Notes under the pieces: model-generated
Seen by the model: only the letters and a program-made list of their open reading frames with translations
What the model was told of the DNA's origin: nothing
Databases searched by the model: none
In this document: positions 17,079 to 24,869 of the stretch, piece by piece
Layout: each line of letters begins with the position of its first letter
Numbering within the stretch: the stretch's first letter is position 1
Position numbers and translations under genes: made by a program
NCBI GenBank assembly: GCA_017542145.1
Contig: JAFXXQ010000022.1
Coordinates: forward strand, 1 to 64,000
DNA length: 64,000 nucleotides
Direction of reading: 5' to 3'
Source: Bacteroidaceae bacterium
GTDB lineage: Bacteria; Bacteroidota; Bacteroidia; Bacteroidales; Bacteroidaceae

Positions 17079-17821
17079 TGATTGAACTGCTATCGATAGA
17101 CTTGTCCAACTATTGCTCCAAGCAATGTTCGTTCTGCTATAACCATAGCACGCGAGAAGGCAACACGCTTTGGAGCCCGTCCGAGGTTGTCGCTTTTGCC
17201 TCGGATTGCATCAGGCATGGCGTCAAGGCCGTGTCGCTGGGTGGGGGAGAGCCCTTCGAGTACGAGGGCATCTTCGAGGTGATCGAGACTCTATATCCCT
17301 TGTGCTATCTCTCTGTTACTTCCAATGGTTTGCCCTTGGAGGATGTTGGCGTGTGGCAGAAGCTGCAGAAGTATAGGCCGGACAAGATTCATGTTACCAT
17401 CCATCAGCCCGACAACGAAAAGGAAGTGGAAAGGGTAGAGGCTTTGCTTCCAAGGATTGGCGCCTTAGGAATAAAGCCCGGCCTTAACCTGCTTGTGGGG
17501 GCAGACAAAGTTGAATCTGCCACTTACGTTTTCCTGCGTATGACGCAGTTTTTGGGTGCCGATCAGATAATCCTTGTCCCTCAACGATTCTCAAACACCC
17601 CCACTCCCAAACAAATGGCTTCTGTGGCAGGAGGGAAGCCCTTTCAAAGTCCATCTTGCTTACTGGGCTGCAAACGTCCGGACAATTTCTGCTCCGTTTC
17701 GTGGGACAAGAAAGTCTGTTCATGTAGCTTCGCCCCATGCAAGGAACCTCTTGAGACACTCGACTACAATGGCCTGCGAAAGGCTTTGGATAAAGTGAAT
17801 TGGACGAGTTGTTTAGCCTGA
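17078..17821 (+). CDS. Radical SAM protein of unknown substrate
   Basis: The 247-residue protein has the radical SAM cluster motif CSKQCSFC (Cx3Cx2C, residues about 13-20), the GGGEP motif for SAM methionine near residue 55, and the strand SVTSNGLPLED. The C-terminal part has further cysteines (SCLLGCK, NFCSVSW, CSCSFAPCK) that could hold an auxiliary iron-sulphur cluster or substrate. Such proteins generate a 5'-deoxyadenosyl radical to modify a small molecule, peptide or nucleic acid. No RiPP precursor is evident next to it. It is the last gene of the HIRAN operon by spacing, and is less AT-rich than the three genes before it. Confidence 0.85.
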   Translation: MIELLSIDLSNYCSKQCSFCYNHSTREGNTLWSPSEVVAFASDCIRHGVKAVSLGGGEPFEYEGIFEVIETLYPLCYLSVTSNGLPLEDVGVWQKLQKYRPDKIHVTIHQPDNEKEVERVEALLPRIGALGIKPGLNLLVGADKVESATYVFLRMTQFLGADQIILVPQRFSNTPTPKQMASVAGGKPFQSPSCLLGCKRPDNFCSVSWDKKVCSCSFAPCKEPLETLDYNGLRKALDKVNWTSCLA

Positions 17822-17845
17822 AAAATGAATCGTGAATGAAAAAAA

Positions 17846-17877
17846 TTGGAAAAAACGAAAAAGAATCATTACTTTTG
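17846..17877 (+). promoter_or_regulatory. Promoter of the Sel1-repeat gene
   Basis: TTG (17846-17848) and TACTTTTG (17870-17877) are 21 bases apart, and the start codon follows at 17898. This separates the Sel1 gene from the radical SAM operon transcriptionally. Confidence 0.75.
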
Positions 17878-17897
17878 CGCCAAATAAATCTTACAAT

Positions 17898-18428
17898 ATG
17901 GAAAACGAAAAGAAACTAACGGGAATACCCGTCAATTACAGGAAGTTTATTCTGACCTATTCAACCAATCCTGAGGATCATGGATGGAGGCAAGAAGACG
18001 TCGAATACGTTCTGGATTGTATTCAAAATGATTGCCTTGACCCTTCGGAGTTTGATTGCAGCGAGGGTGATTTATATAATGATATAGGGACGTTCTTTGA
18101 CGATGGTGTTTGCGTTAAACCTGATGTTGAGGCAGCTGTATATTGGTTTGAACGAGCCATAGAATTTGATAACGACTTAGCACGTAGCAACCTGGCAGAT
18201 ATACTCCGTAAAGGTTCAAAAGGATATCCCAAAGATTTGAAACGAGCGTTTGAACTCTATTCGGCTTGCGGACTACCTTATGCTCACTATCGTTGTGGCG
18301 AATTCTATGAAAAAGGATGGGGCACGGAGCAAGACCTTGCCAAGGCAAAGACGTATTACATGCTCGCCTATAACGAAGGCCATCCATTGGCAAAGGCCAA
18401 GAGAAGGGAATGGGATTTCATGACCTAG
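17898..18428 (+). CDS. Sel1-like repeat protein
   Basis: ATG 17898 lies 20 bases after a clear promoter; an upstream in-frame start would lie before the promoter and is rejected. The 176-residue cytosolic protein has two to three Sel1/TPR-type repeats: DGVCVKPDVEAAVYWFERAI, GSKGYPKDLKRAFELYSACG and GWGTEQDLAKAKTYYMLAYN, each followed by small residues as expected. Sel1 repeats mediate protein-protein contact. The partner is unknown. Its 3' end overlaps by 11 bases the truncated ORF6N gene on the other strand. Confidence 0.85.
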   Translation: MENEKKLTGIPVNYRKFILTYSTNPEDHGWRQEDVEYVLDCIQNDCLDPSEFDCSEGDLYNDIGTFFDDGVCVKPDVEAAVYWFERAIEFDNDLARSNLADILRKGSKGYPKDLKRAFELYSACGLPYAHYRCGEFYEKGWGTEQDLAKAKTYYMLAYNEGHPLAKAKRREWDFMT

Positions 18429-18642
18429 AGTTTGAGGTGAAAAAATTGCACCTCAAAGACTCGTATTCATCTTTTGTCAACTCAAACAGGAAGTCAGACG
18501 GAAATCTCTCAATGTTGGCCCTGACAGCCCTTTTCAGGTTCTTCGTCTCAACGCAATAAAGTGCGGCAAGGTCGGAATCGAGCATCACTCTGCGACCTCG
18601 TATCTCGTATATCTTTCTTTTTATTGGCTCTAATGCATCCAT
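18418..18642 (-). pseudogene. Truncated ORF6N-domain protein
   Basis: The 74-residue frame begins with PIKRKIYEIRGRRVMLDSDLAALYCVETKNLKRAVRANIERFPSDF, the complete first part of the ORF6N/KilA-N DNA-binding domain of phage and plasmid proteins. After FELTKDEYESLRCNFFTSNSRS it stops, where intact homologues continue with YLPYAFTEQGV and a long C-terminal region. It is therefore probably a 3'-truncated remnant. It starts 8 bases after the stop of the methylase fragment on the same strand. Confidence 0.8.
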
Positions 18643-18650
18643 CGTCTTTT

Positions 18651-18824
18651 CTATTTGAACAGCATGGCTCCACCGCCCACGAAGGGCTCTATGTATGTAA
18701 ATTCCCTTTCGTCAAGGCTTTCGGGTAAGTGCTGGTCGAGCTGCGCGAGCAGCTGGCTCTTGCCCCCGGCCCATTTGAGGAAGGGTTTTGCTGAGTGTTG
18801 GCATGGTTGCTCCGTGTGAGGCAT
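18651..18824 (-). pseudogene. Truncated DNA adenine methylase (D12/Dam class)
   Basis: From ATG 18824 (or TTG 18851) the frame reads KPFLKWAGGKSQLLAQL and then YIEPFVGGGAMLFK and stops. These are the SAM-binding N-terminal motifs (AGGK and EPFVGGGA) of D12-class N6-adenine methyltransferases, normally about 270-300 residues. The target-recognition part and the DPPY catalytic motif are absent, so it cannot be active. The break right after AMLF suggests a deletion that joined it to the ORF6N gene. Confidence 0.85.
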
Positions 18825-18951
18825 CTGTACGTCGTTTTTATCTGACGGCAAAGATATATCAGTTTGGATAATCCATCGAAGTGTGCAACGGGCGGCGGAT
18901 GGTGCTCAAGGGCCTTATAGAGAAGGGTTTGTAGGCTTGAGTGGGTGGCAG

Positions 18952-19124
18952 GCGTAACAGTATAACAGTATAACAGTTAAATTTTAAAGGGTCATCTATC
19001 TCTTATTACACCTTTATATATTATATATATATTTAATTATTAATATATTATATATATGAATGTAATAGAAAAAGGAAAACGATACCCCTTAAAAAAATAC
19101 TGTTATACTGTTATACTGTTACGC
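18952..19124. repeat. 173-base near-palindrome with 26-base perfect inverted ends
   Basis: The left arm (18952-18977) begins GCGTAACAGTATAACAG and repeats TATAACAGT; its exact reverse complement occupies 19099-19124. Inside, a weaker second layer continues the pairing (AAAGGGTCATC against GATACCCCTT), and the centre is an AT palindrome of TATATA tracts. No ORF lies inside. It could be a MITE-like element, a cruciform or a replication or regulatory site. Confidence 0.85.
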
Positions 19125-19230
19125 TTGGTCAAAATTTTTTCATCTAAAGAGCAATAAGACAACGACATACAACCCATTTAACCCGTCCCCGTTCAGGCTA
19201 AGACACTCTGCGCTCGTAGCGTTTAACTCT

Positions 19231-19341
19231 GTGCTCACAGTCCATTGGGCTACGACGACTGTCCACTGGGCTATGCTCACAGTCCATTGGGCTACGGTCA
19301 CAGTCCACTGGGCTACGCCGACAGCCCACTGGGCTACGCGC
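19231..19341. repeat. Tandem 21-base repeat, five units
   Basis: Five units of about 21 bases share the core GTCCAYTGGGCTAYG. In one frame each unit encodes seven residues (LTVHWAT-like). The frame has no ribosome-binding site or known domain, so I treat it as repeat, not gene. A diverged short version is at 56533-56583 in the opposite orientation. Confidence 0.75.
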
Positions 19342-19395
19342 GCAGACCAAGCATCTGCTCGTTCTGGGCGCAGGAATGATGTGGGCCCGAATATA

Positions 19396-19439
19396 CCCAG
19401 GGTGTTGCCCTGGGCTGGGTTCTGCTGGCCTTGCAGGCC
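19396..19439. repeat. Pair of REP-like hairpins
   Basis: CCCAGGG/CCCTGGG (19396-19414) and GGCCTTGCAGGCC (19427-19439) are two GC-rich hairpins in a gene-free gap. Similar intergenic hairpin pairs are common in Bacteroidales. Confidence 0.6.
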
Positions 19440-19601
19440 GGCATGGGGTGGTATGGATTGTCGGGGGAATCCCGTTGTTCGATAGCGTGCGACATTTTGT
19501 CAGTCGAGAGGGGTGTGGCAGACTTTTTGCATGAAGGGAGGCGTAGAAAAGCATTCATCCAGACAATTCATCATTCATAGTTCATAGTTCACCATTAAAC
19601 C

Positions 19602-19638
19602 TCCGGCGTAGCCGGAACTAAACTTCGGCAAAGCCGAA
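19602..19638. repeat. Two successive 15-base palindromes upstream of htpG
   Basis: TCCGGCGTAGCCGGA (19602-19616) and TTCGGCAAAGCCGAA (19624-19638) are spaced 22 bases start to start, each followed by ACTAAA. They lie 40-76 bases before htpG and could be REP-like repeats or part of its leader. The remaining gap from 18825 shows low-complexity TTCATAGTTCATAG before them and no gene. Confidence 0.65.
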
Positions 19639-19677
19639 CTAAACCGATAAACCAATTCAAACAAACATCATAACATC

Positions 19678-21729
19678 ATGCAAAAAGGTAACATCGGGGT
19701 TACGACAGAGAACATCTTCCCCGTCATCAAAAAGTTCCTCTATTCCGACCATGAGATTTTCCTGCGCGAGATGGTGTCGAACGCCGTCGATGCCACGCAG
19801 AAGCTGAAGACCGTGCAGCTGAAGGGCGACTTCAACGGCGAGCTGGGCGACCTGACCATCCGCGTCGCCCTCGACAAGGAGAAAGGCACCATCACCATCA
19901 GCGACCACGGCGTGGGCATGACCGAGGAGGAGATTGACAAGTACATCAACCAGATTGCCTTCTCGGGCGCCAACGACTTCCTGGAGAAGTACAAGAACGA
20001 CGCGGGCGCCATCATCGGACACTTCGGACTGGGCTTCTACAGCGCCTTCATGGTGGCGAAGTCGGTGGACATCGTCACCCGCTCGTATCAGGAGGGGGCG
20101 AAGGCGGTGAAGTGGACGTGCGACGGCTCGCCCGAGTTCACCATGACCGAGGCCGACCGCGCCGAACGCGGCACCGACATCGTGCTCCACATCGACGACG
20201 ACTGCAAGGAGTTCCTCGAGGAGGGCCGCCTCGAAGGGCTGCTGCGCAAGTACTGCCGCTTCCTGCCCATCGCCATCGCCTTCGGCAAGAAGAAGGAGTG
20301 GAAGGACGGCAAGCAGGTGGAGACCGACGAGGACAACATCGTCAACAACACCAACCCCCTGTGGACGCGCACGCCCAGCGAGCTGAAGGACGAGGACTAC
20401 CGCACGTTCTACCGCGACCTCTACCCGATGTCGGACGAGCCGCTGTTCTGGATTCACCTCAACGTGGACTACCCCTTCCACCTCACCGGCATCCTCTACT
20501 TCCCCCGCGTGAAGAGCAGCATCGACCTGCAGAAGAACAAAATACAGCTCTTCTGCAACCAGGTGTTCGTGACCGACTCGGTGGAGGGCATCGTGCCGGA
20601 CTTCCTGACCCTGCTGCACGGCGTCATCGACAGCCCCGACATACCGCTGAACGTCAGCCGCAGCTACCTGCAGAGCGACGCCAACGTGAAGAAAATCTCC
20701 ACCTACATCACCAAGAAGGTGAGCGACCGCCTGAGCGCCATCTTCAAGGACAACCGCAAGGAGTTCGAGGAGAAGTGGGACGACCTGAAAATCTTCATCA
20801 ACTACGGCATGCTGACGCAGGACGACTTCTACGAGAAGGCCGAGAAGTTTGCCCTGCTGAAGGACACCGACAAGAAGTTCTACACCTACGACGAGTACAA
20901 GACGCTCATCAGCGCCAACCAGACGGACAAGAACGGCAACCTGGTCTATCTCTACGCCGCCAACCCCGAGGAGCAGTACACCTACATCCAGACGGCCGAG
21001 GCGAAGGGCTACAACGTGCTGCTGCTGGACGGCCAGCTGGACGTGGCGATGGTGAGCCTCTGGGAGCGCAAGTTCGACAAGACGCGCTTTGCCCGCGTGG
21101 ATGCCGACGTGCTGGAGCGCCTCATCGAGAAGGACGATGACGAGAAACGCGAGGTGGATGCCGACAGGCGCCTGAGCCTCGCCACCATCTTCGAGAGCTC
21201 CATGCCCAAGAGGGACAAGACGGAGTATCACGTGGAGACGGCCTGCCTGGGCGAGACGGCTGTGCCCGTGATGATTACGCAGAGCGAGTACATGCGCCGC
21301 ATGAAGGAGATGGCCGCCATCGAGAGCGGCATGGGCTTCTACGGCGAGATGCCCGACATGTACACCGTCGTCGTCAACGCCGACCACCGCCTGGTGAAGG
21401 GTATCCTCGAGGCCGAGGACAGCACATGTAGCGAGAAGCTGCGTCCGCTGATGGAGGAGAACACCCGCCTGCGCGCCCGCCAGGACGAGCTGGAGGCTGC
21501 CCACAAGGGCAAGAAGGACGAGGAAATCCCCGTCCCCGAGAAGGACGAGCTGAACACCCTGAAGGAGCGCATCGAGGCCATCCGCCACGAGCGTGAGGAC
21601 ATCCTCCGCGCCTTTGCTGCCGACAACACCACCGTGCACCAGCTCGTTGACCTGGCGCTGCTGCAGAACGGCATGCTGAAGGGCGAGGCCCTCGCCAACT
21701 TCGTCCGCCGCAGCTTCGAGGTACTGTGA
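19678..21729 (+). CDS. htpG: Molecular chaperone HtpG (Hsp90)
   Basis: The 683-residue protein has the Hsp90 GHKL ATPase domain: FLREMVSNAVDATQKL (the N-box, here with Val rather than the usual Ala-Ser), ISDHGVGMTEEE, and GHFGLGFYSAFMV. The middle domain contains LNVSRSYLQSDANV with the catalytic arginine, and a C-terminal dimerisation region follows. The length is slightly above that of E. coli HtpG (624), with a charged stretch near residue 600 (KGKKDEEIPVPEKDELN). HtpG folds and remodels cytosolic client proteins under stress. No obvious heat-shock operator is seen; the leader holds palindromic repeats and low-complexity AT sequence. Confidence 0.97.
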   Translation: MQKGNIGVTTENIFPVIKKFLYSDHEIFLREMVSNAVDATQKLKTVQLKGDFNGELGDLTIRVALDKEKGTITISDHGVGMTEEEIDKYINQIAFSGANDFLEKYKNDAGAIIGHFGLGFYSAFMVAKSVDIVTRSYQEGAKAVKWTCDGSPEFTMTEADRAERGTDIVLHIDDDCKEFLEEGRLEGLLRKYCRFLPIAIAFGKKKEWKDGKQVETDEDNIVNNTNPLWTRTPSELKDEDYRTFYRDLYPMSDEPLFWIHLNVDYPFHLTGILYFPRVKSSIDLQKNKIQLFCNQVFVTDSVEGIVPDFLTLLHGVIDSPDIPLNVSRSYLQSDANVKKISTYITKKVSDRLSAIFKDNRKEFEEKWDDLKIFINYGMLTQDDFYEKAEKFALLKDTDKKFYTYDEYKTLISANQTDKNGNLVYLYAANPEEQYTYIQTAEAKGYNVLLLDGQLDVAMVSLWERKFDKTRFARVDADVLERLIEKDDDEKREVDADRRLSLATIFESSMPKRDKTEYHVETACLGETAVPVMITQSEYMRRMKEMAAIESGMGFYGEMPDMYTVVVNADHRLVKGILEAEDSTCSEKLRPLMEENTRLRARQDELEAAHKGKKDEEIPVPEKDELNTLKERIEAIRHEREDILRAFAADNTTVHQLVDLALLQNGMLKGEALANFVRRSFEVL

Positions 21730-21740
21730 ATTGAATTAAA

Positions 21741-21895
21741 GAATGAAGAATGAAAAATGAAAAATGAAGAATGAAAAATGAAGAATGAAAAATAGAATGT
21801 TTTGTGAATCAATTATTCCATCCGCTGGCGAATCCGCCCGCAAAGCTATTTATTCTTCATTTTTCATTTTTCATTTTTCATTAAAAAATCTCTTC
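21741..21895. repeat. AT-rich palindromic element, copy 1 (GAATGAAAAATG arms)
   Basis: A left arm made of alternating GAATGAAAAATGAA units pairs with a right arm ATTCTTCATTTTTCATT. Between them is a core of about 60 bases, including CCGCTGGCGAATCCGCC. Copy 2 at 24746-24868 shares arms and core in the same orientation. The element fills the gap between htpG and the DUF2007 gene. Confidence 0.85.
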
Positions 21896-21899
21896 ATTC

Positions 21900-22121
21900 T
21901 TAACTGTTAAGAATCGCCTCTGCGGCGGCTTTGTCGTGCTCCAGCACCTCCACGTCGAAGATGCTTGGAAATGCGTAGGGAGAGGTGTACATGGTGACAC
22001 CCGTACTCCGGTCGCGGATGGCTGACGAGATGCCCTCTGCCTTCAGACGGCCCACGACCAGCTCCGCCTCGAAAAGTTCGTTGCAGGTCTTGACGACGAC
22101 CATTTTTTCTTCGTCTAACAT
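21900..22121 (-). CDS. DUF2007 family protein (small putative signal-transduction protein)
   Basis: Starting at ATG 22121, the 73-residue protein reads VVVKTCNELFEAELVVGRLKAEGI and then a short beta-rich part ending in DVEVLEHDKAAAEAILNS. This matches the DUF2007 family, small ferredoxin-like alpha/beta proteins of unknown role, often with an added C-terminal zinc ribbon that is missing here. It stands alone on the minus strand between htpG and lon. Confidence 0.8.
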   Translation of the reverse strand: MLDEEKMVVVKTCNELFEAELVVGRLKAEGISSAIRDRSTGVTMYTSPYAFPSIFDVEVLEHDKAAAEAILNS

Positions 22122-22228
22122 AAGTGGAAATCTTTCTGTTCGGCAGGGCAAATATACACATCATCATTCAAACCTCCAAGCACCGGAGTCTTTTTTTATA
22201 AGAATAAGGTTAAAAACCTAAAATTTAC

Positions 22229-22259
22229 TTTGTAGAACGCGCGCTTTAACGTAATTTTG
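22229..22259 (+). promoter_or_regulatory. Promoter of lon
   Basis: TTTG (22229-22232) and TAATTTTG (22252-22259) are 19 bases apart, and the lon ATG follows at 22281. This rules out the in-frame TTG at 22257, which overlaps the -7 box. Confidence 0.8.
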
Positions 22260-22280
22260 CCGCAATTTTGTGAGAACTAT

Positions 22281-24758
22281 ATGAACAAGCATACTATCGA
22301 TATCTTTACAAGCTCTGACGAGGAAGAACCTTCGTTCGCCATGATTGCCGACTACGAGGGCAGCGACGAAAACATGTTCAACGTCATCGACCCCGACGGC
22401 GAGACGCTGCCCGTGCTGCCCGTGCGTAACATGGTGCTGTTCCCGGGCGTCGTCATGCCCGTCACCATAGGCCGCAGCAGCTCGCTGAAACTGGTCAAGG
22501 ACGCCTACAAGAAGGAGCTTTCCATTGCCGTCCATTGCCAGAAGTCGCCTGAGACGGAGAATCCTACTGAAACCGACCTCTACGACGTGGGCACGGCTGC
22601 CCGCATCGTACGCATCTTCGAGATGCCCGACATGACCACCACCGTCATCCTGCACGGCGTGCAGCGCGTGCAGATGGTGGAAGTCGTCAAGCGCCGTCCC
22701 TATATGACAGCCAAGGTGACCCCCCTGCGTGACATCCTACCAGGGAAGAGCAACCGCGAATTCCGTGCCATCGTTGACAACTGCAAGGAGCTGGCTATCA
22801 AATACACCCGCCTTAACATCGAGAGCCAGCAGGATACCATCTTCGCCCTGCGCAACATCAGCAATGCCGTGTTCCTCGTGAACTTCATCTGTGCCAACCT
22901 CCCCTTCGACATCAAGGAGAAGTCGCAGCTGCTCATCGAACCCTCGATGCAGGAGCGTGCCACACAGCTGCTCTCCATCCTCAACCGCGAGGTGCAGCTC
23001 TCGGAACTGAAAGACAATATCCAGAAGCGTGCCAAGGAGGAGCTGAGCCAACAGCAGCGCGAGTACTTCCTCATGCAGCAGATGAAGAACATCCAGGACG
23101 AGCTGGGGGGCAGCGTGCAGGACCAGGACATCGCCGAGATGCGCGATGCTGCCCAACTGAAGAAGTGGAACGACGAGGTCGCCAAGCTGTTCGAGAAGGA
23201 GGTCGTCAAGCTGGAGCGCACCAACCCCCAGTCGCCCGACTACAACGTGCAGCTCAACTACCTGCAGACACTCCTCAGCCTGCCGTGGAACGAATACACC
23301 GAGGACAATCTGGATATGAAGAACGCCCAGCGTACCCTCGACCGCGATCACTATGGGCTGGAGAAGGTGAAGGAACGCATCATCGAGCACCTGGCCGTGC
23401 TGAAACTGCGCAAGGACATGAAGTCCCCCATCATCTGCCTCTATGGGCCTCCGGGCGTGGGTAAGACATCGCTCGGCAAGTCCATTGCCGATGCCCTCGG
23501 ACGCAAGTACGTCCGCATCTCGCTGGGCGGCGTCCATGATGAGGCCGAAATACGCGGCCACCGCAAGACGTACATCGGCGCCATGCCCGGACGAATCATC
23601 AAGGGCCTGGCCAAGGCTGGTTCGTCAAACCCTGTCTTCATCCTCGACGAGATTGACAAAATCTCCCAGATGACGAACAACGGCGACCCCTCGAGCGCTC
23701 TGCTTGAGGTGCTCGACCCTGAGCAGAACAATGCCTTCCACGATAATTTCCTTGACGTCGATTTCGACCTCTCGCACGTCATGTTCATTGCCACGGCGAA
23801 CAACATCGGCACCATTCCGCCCCCGCTGCTCGACCGTATGGAACTCATCGAGATGAGCGGTTACCTCACCGAAGAGAAGGTGGAGATTGCCCGCCGTCAC
23901 TTGGTGCGTAAGCAGATGGAGGAGAACGGCATCCATGTGCGCATCAACATTCTTAAGGCCGCCCTGGAGAAGATAATCGAGAACTATACCCGCGAATCGG
24001 GCGTCCGTGAACTGGACAAGAAGATTGGCAAGATTTGCCGTAAGCTGGCCCTGCAGCTTGCCGAGAAGGGCACCCTCGACTACACCAACATCGGCGTGAA
24101 GCAGATTCCGGAACTGCTGGGCGTAGAGGAATACACCCGCGACCGCTATCAGGGCAACGGCTATGCCGGGGTGGTGACAGGATTGGCGTGGACGGCCGTG
24201 GGAGGCGAAATCCTCTTCATCGAAACCAGTCTCTCGCGTGGCAAGGGGCAGCTGACCCTCACCGGCAATCTGGGTGACGTCATGAAGGAGAGTGCCACCA
24301 TTGCTCTTGAGTACCTGAAGGCTCATGCTGCTTCGCTCCATATCAATCCCGAGGTGTTCGACCATTGGAACGTACACCTCCATGTACCCGAAGGCGCCAT
24401 TCCCAAAGACGGCCCCTCGGCAGGCATCACCATGGCAACGGCTCTGGCTTCGGCATTCACCCAGCGCAAGGTGCGTGCCAATCTGGCCATGACGGGCGAG
24501 ATAACGCTGCGCGGCAAGGTGTTGCCCGTGGGCGGCATCAAGGAGAAGATACTCGCAGCCAAGCGTGCCGGCATCACCGACATTATCCTCAGCGAAGAAA
24601 ACCGACGTCACATTGCCGAAATCCAGCCCGTCTATCTCCAGGGGCTCACGTTCCATTACGTCAAGGATGTCAGCGAGGTGTGGCATCTGGCCCTGCTTCC
24701 TGAGAAAGTGGCCAATCCCCTCGACCTCACGGTGAAAGAAGAAAAGAATGAAAAATGA
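22281..24758 (+). CDS. lon: ATP-dependent protease Lon
   Basis: The 825-residue cytosolic protein has the LonA layout: an N-terminal substrate domain with [20 protein letters not shown], a coiled-coil region ([19 protein letters not shown]), the AAA+ module with Walker A GPPGVGKT near residue 388 and Walker [10 protein letters not shown], and the protease domain with the catalytic Ser in KDGPSAG near residue 713 and Lys in [12 protein letters not shown] near residue 754. Lon degrades misfolded and regulatory proteins. The last residues (EEKNEK) and the stop are formed by the left arm of a palindromic repeat that continues downstream. Confidence 0.97.
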   Translation: MNKHTIDIFTSSDEEEPSFAMIADYEGSDENMFNVIDPDGETLPVLPVRNMVLFPGVVMPVTIGRSSSLKLVKDAYKKELSIAVHCQKSPETENPTETDLYDVGTAARIVRIFEMPDMTTTVILHGVQRVQMVEVVKRRPYMTAKVTPLRDILPGKSNREFRAIVDNCKELAIKYTRLNIESQQDTIFALRNISNAVFLVNFICANLPFDIKEKSQLLIEPSMQERATQLLSILNREVQLSELKDNIQKRAKEELSQQQREYFLMQQMKNIQDELGGSVQDQDIAEMRDAAQLKKWNDEVAKLFEKEVVKLERTNPQSPDYNVQLNYLQTLLSLPWNEYTEDNLDMKNAQRTLDRDHYGLEKVKERIIEHLAVLKLRKDMKSPIICLYGPPGVGKTSLGKSIADALGRKYVRISLGGVHDEAEIRGHRKTYIGAMPGRIIKGLAKAGSSNPVFILDEIDKISQMTNNGDPSSALLEVLDPEQNNAFHDNFLDVDFDLSHVMFIATANNIGTIPPPLLDRMELIEMSGYLTEEKVEIARRHLVRKQMEENGIHVRINILKAALEKIIENYTRESGVRELDKKIGKICRKLALQLAEKGTLDYTNIGVKQIPELLGVEEYTRDRYQGNGYAGVVTGLAWTAVGGEILFIETSLSRGKGQLTLTGNLGDVMKESATIALEYLKAHAASLHINPEVFDHWNVHLHVPEGAIPKDGPSAGITMATALASAFTQRKVRANLAMTGEITLRGKVLPVGGIKEKILAAKRAGITDIILSEENRRHIAEIQPVYLQGLTFHYVKDVSEVWHLALLPEKVANPLDLTVKEEKNEK

Positions 24759-24868
24759 AGAATGGAGAATGAAAAATAAAATGCTTCGTAATTCAACACT
24801 TCCATCTGCTGGCGATTCCGCTTGCAGGGCTATTTATTCTTCATTTTTCATTCTTCATTTTTCATTAG
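24746..24868. repeat. AT-rich palindromic element, copy 2, overlapping the lon stop
   Basis: The arms GAATGAAAAATGAAGAATG and ATTCTTCATTTTTCATT flank a core with CTGCTGGCGATTCCGCTTG, roughly three-quarters identical to copy 1. The left arm supplies the end of lon and the right arm ends two bases before the tgt start codon, so the element fills the whole lon-tgt gap. Confidence 0.85.
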
Positions 24869-24869
24869 T

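Noticed and set aside
17078..17821. Prokaryotic viperin
   Set aside because: It has CSKQCSFC with a generic radical SAM layout and lacks the viperin-type sequence around the cluster as far as I can judge; a tree would be needed to claim it.
19231..19341. Possible CRISPR or a small repeat protein gene
   Set aside because: The repeat units abut with no unique spacers, and the frame lacks a start signal and known domain, so I list it only as a repeat.
19657..21639. Long open frame of about 660 codons on the minus strand opposite htpG
   Set aside because: It mirrors a GC-rich, strongly codon-biased gene; composition is Val/Leu/Ala/His-rich without any domain, while the plus strand encodes a complete Hsp90.
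24822..24869. Longer N-terminus for Tgt (LFFIFHSSFFIS)
   Set aside because: The extra codons are the right arm of a palindromic repeat, and the enzyme family begins at about MHFELIATD.
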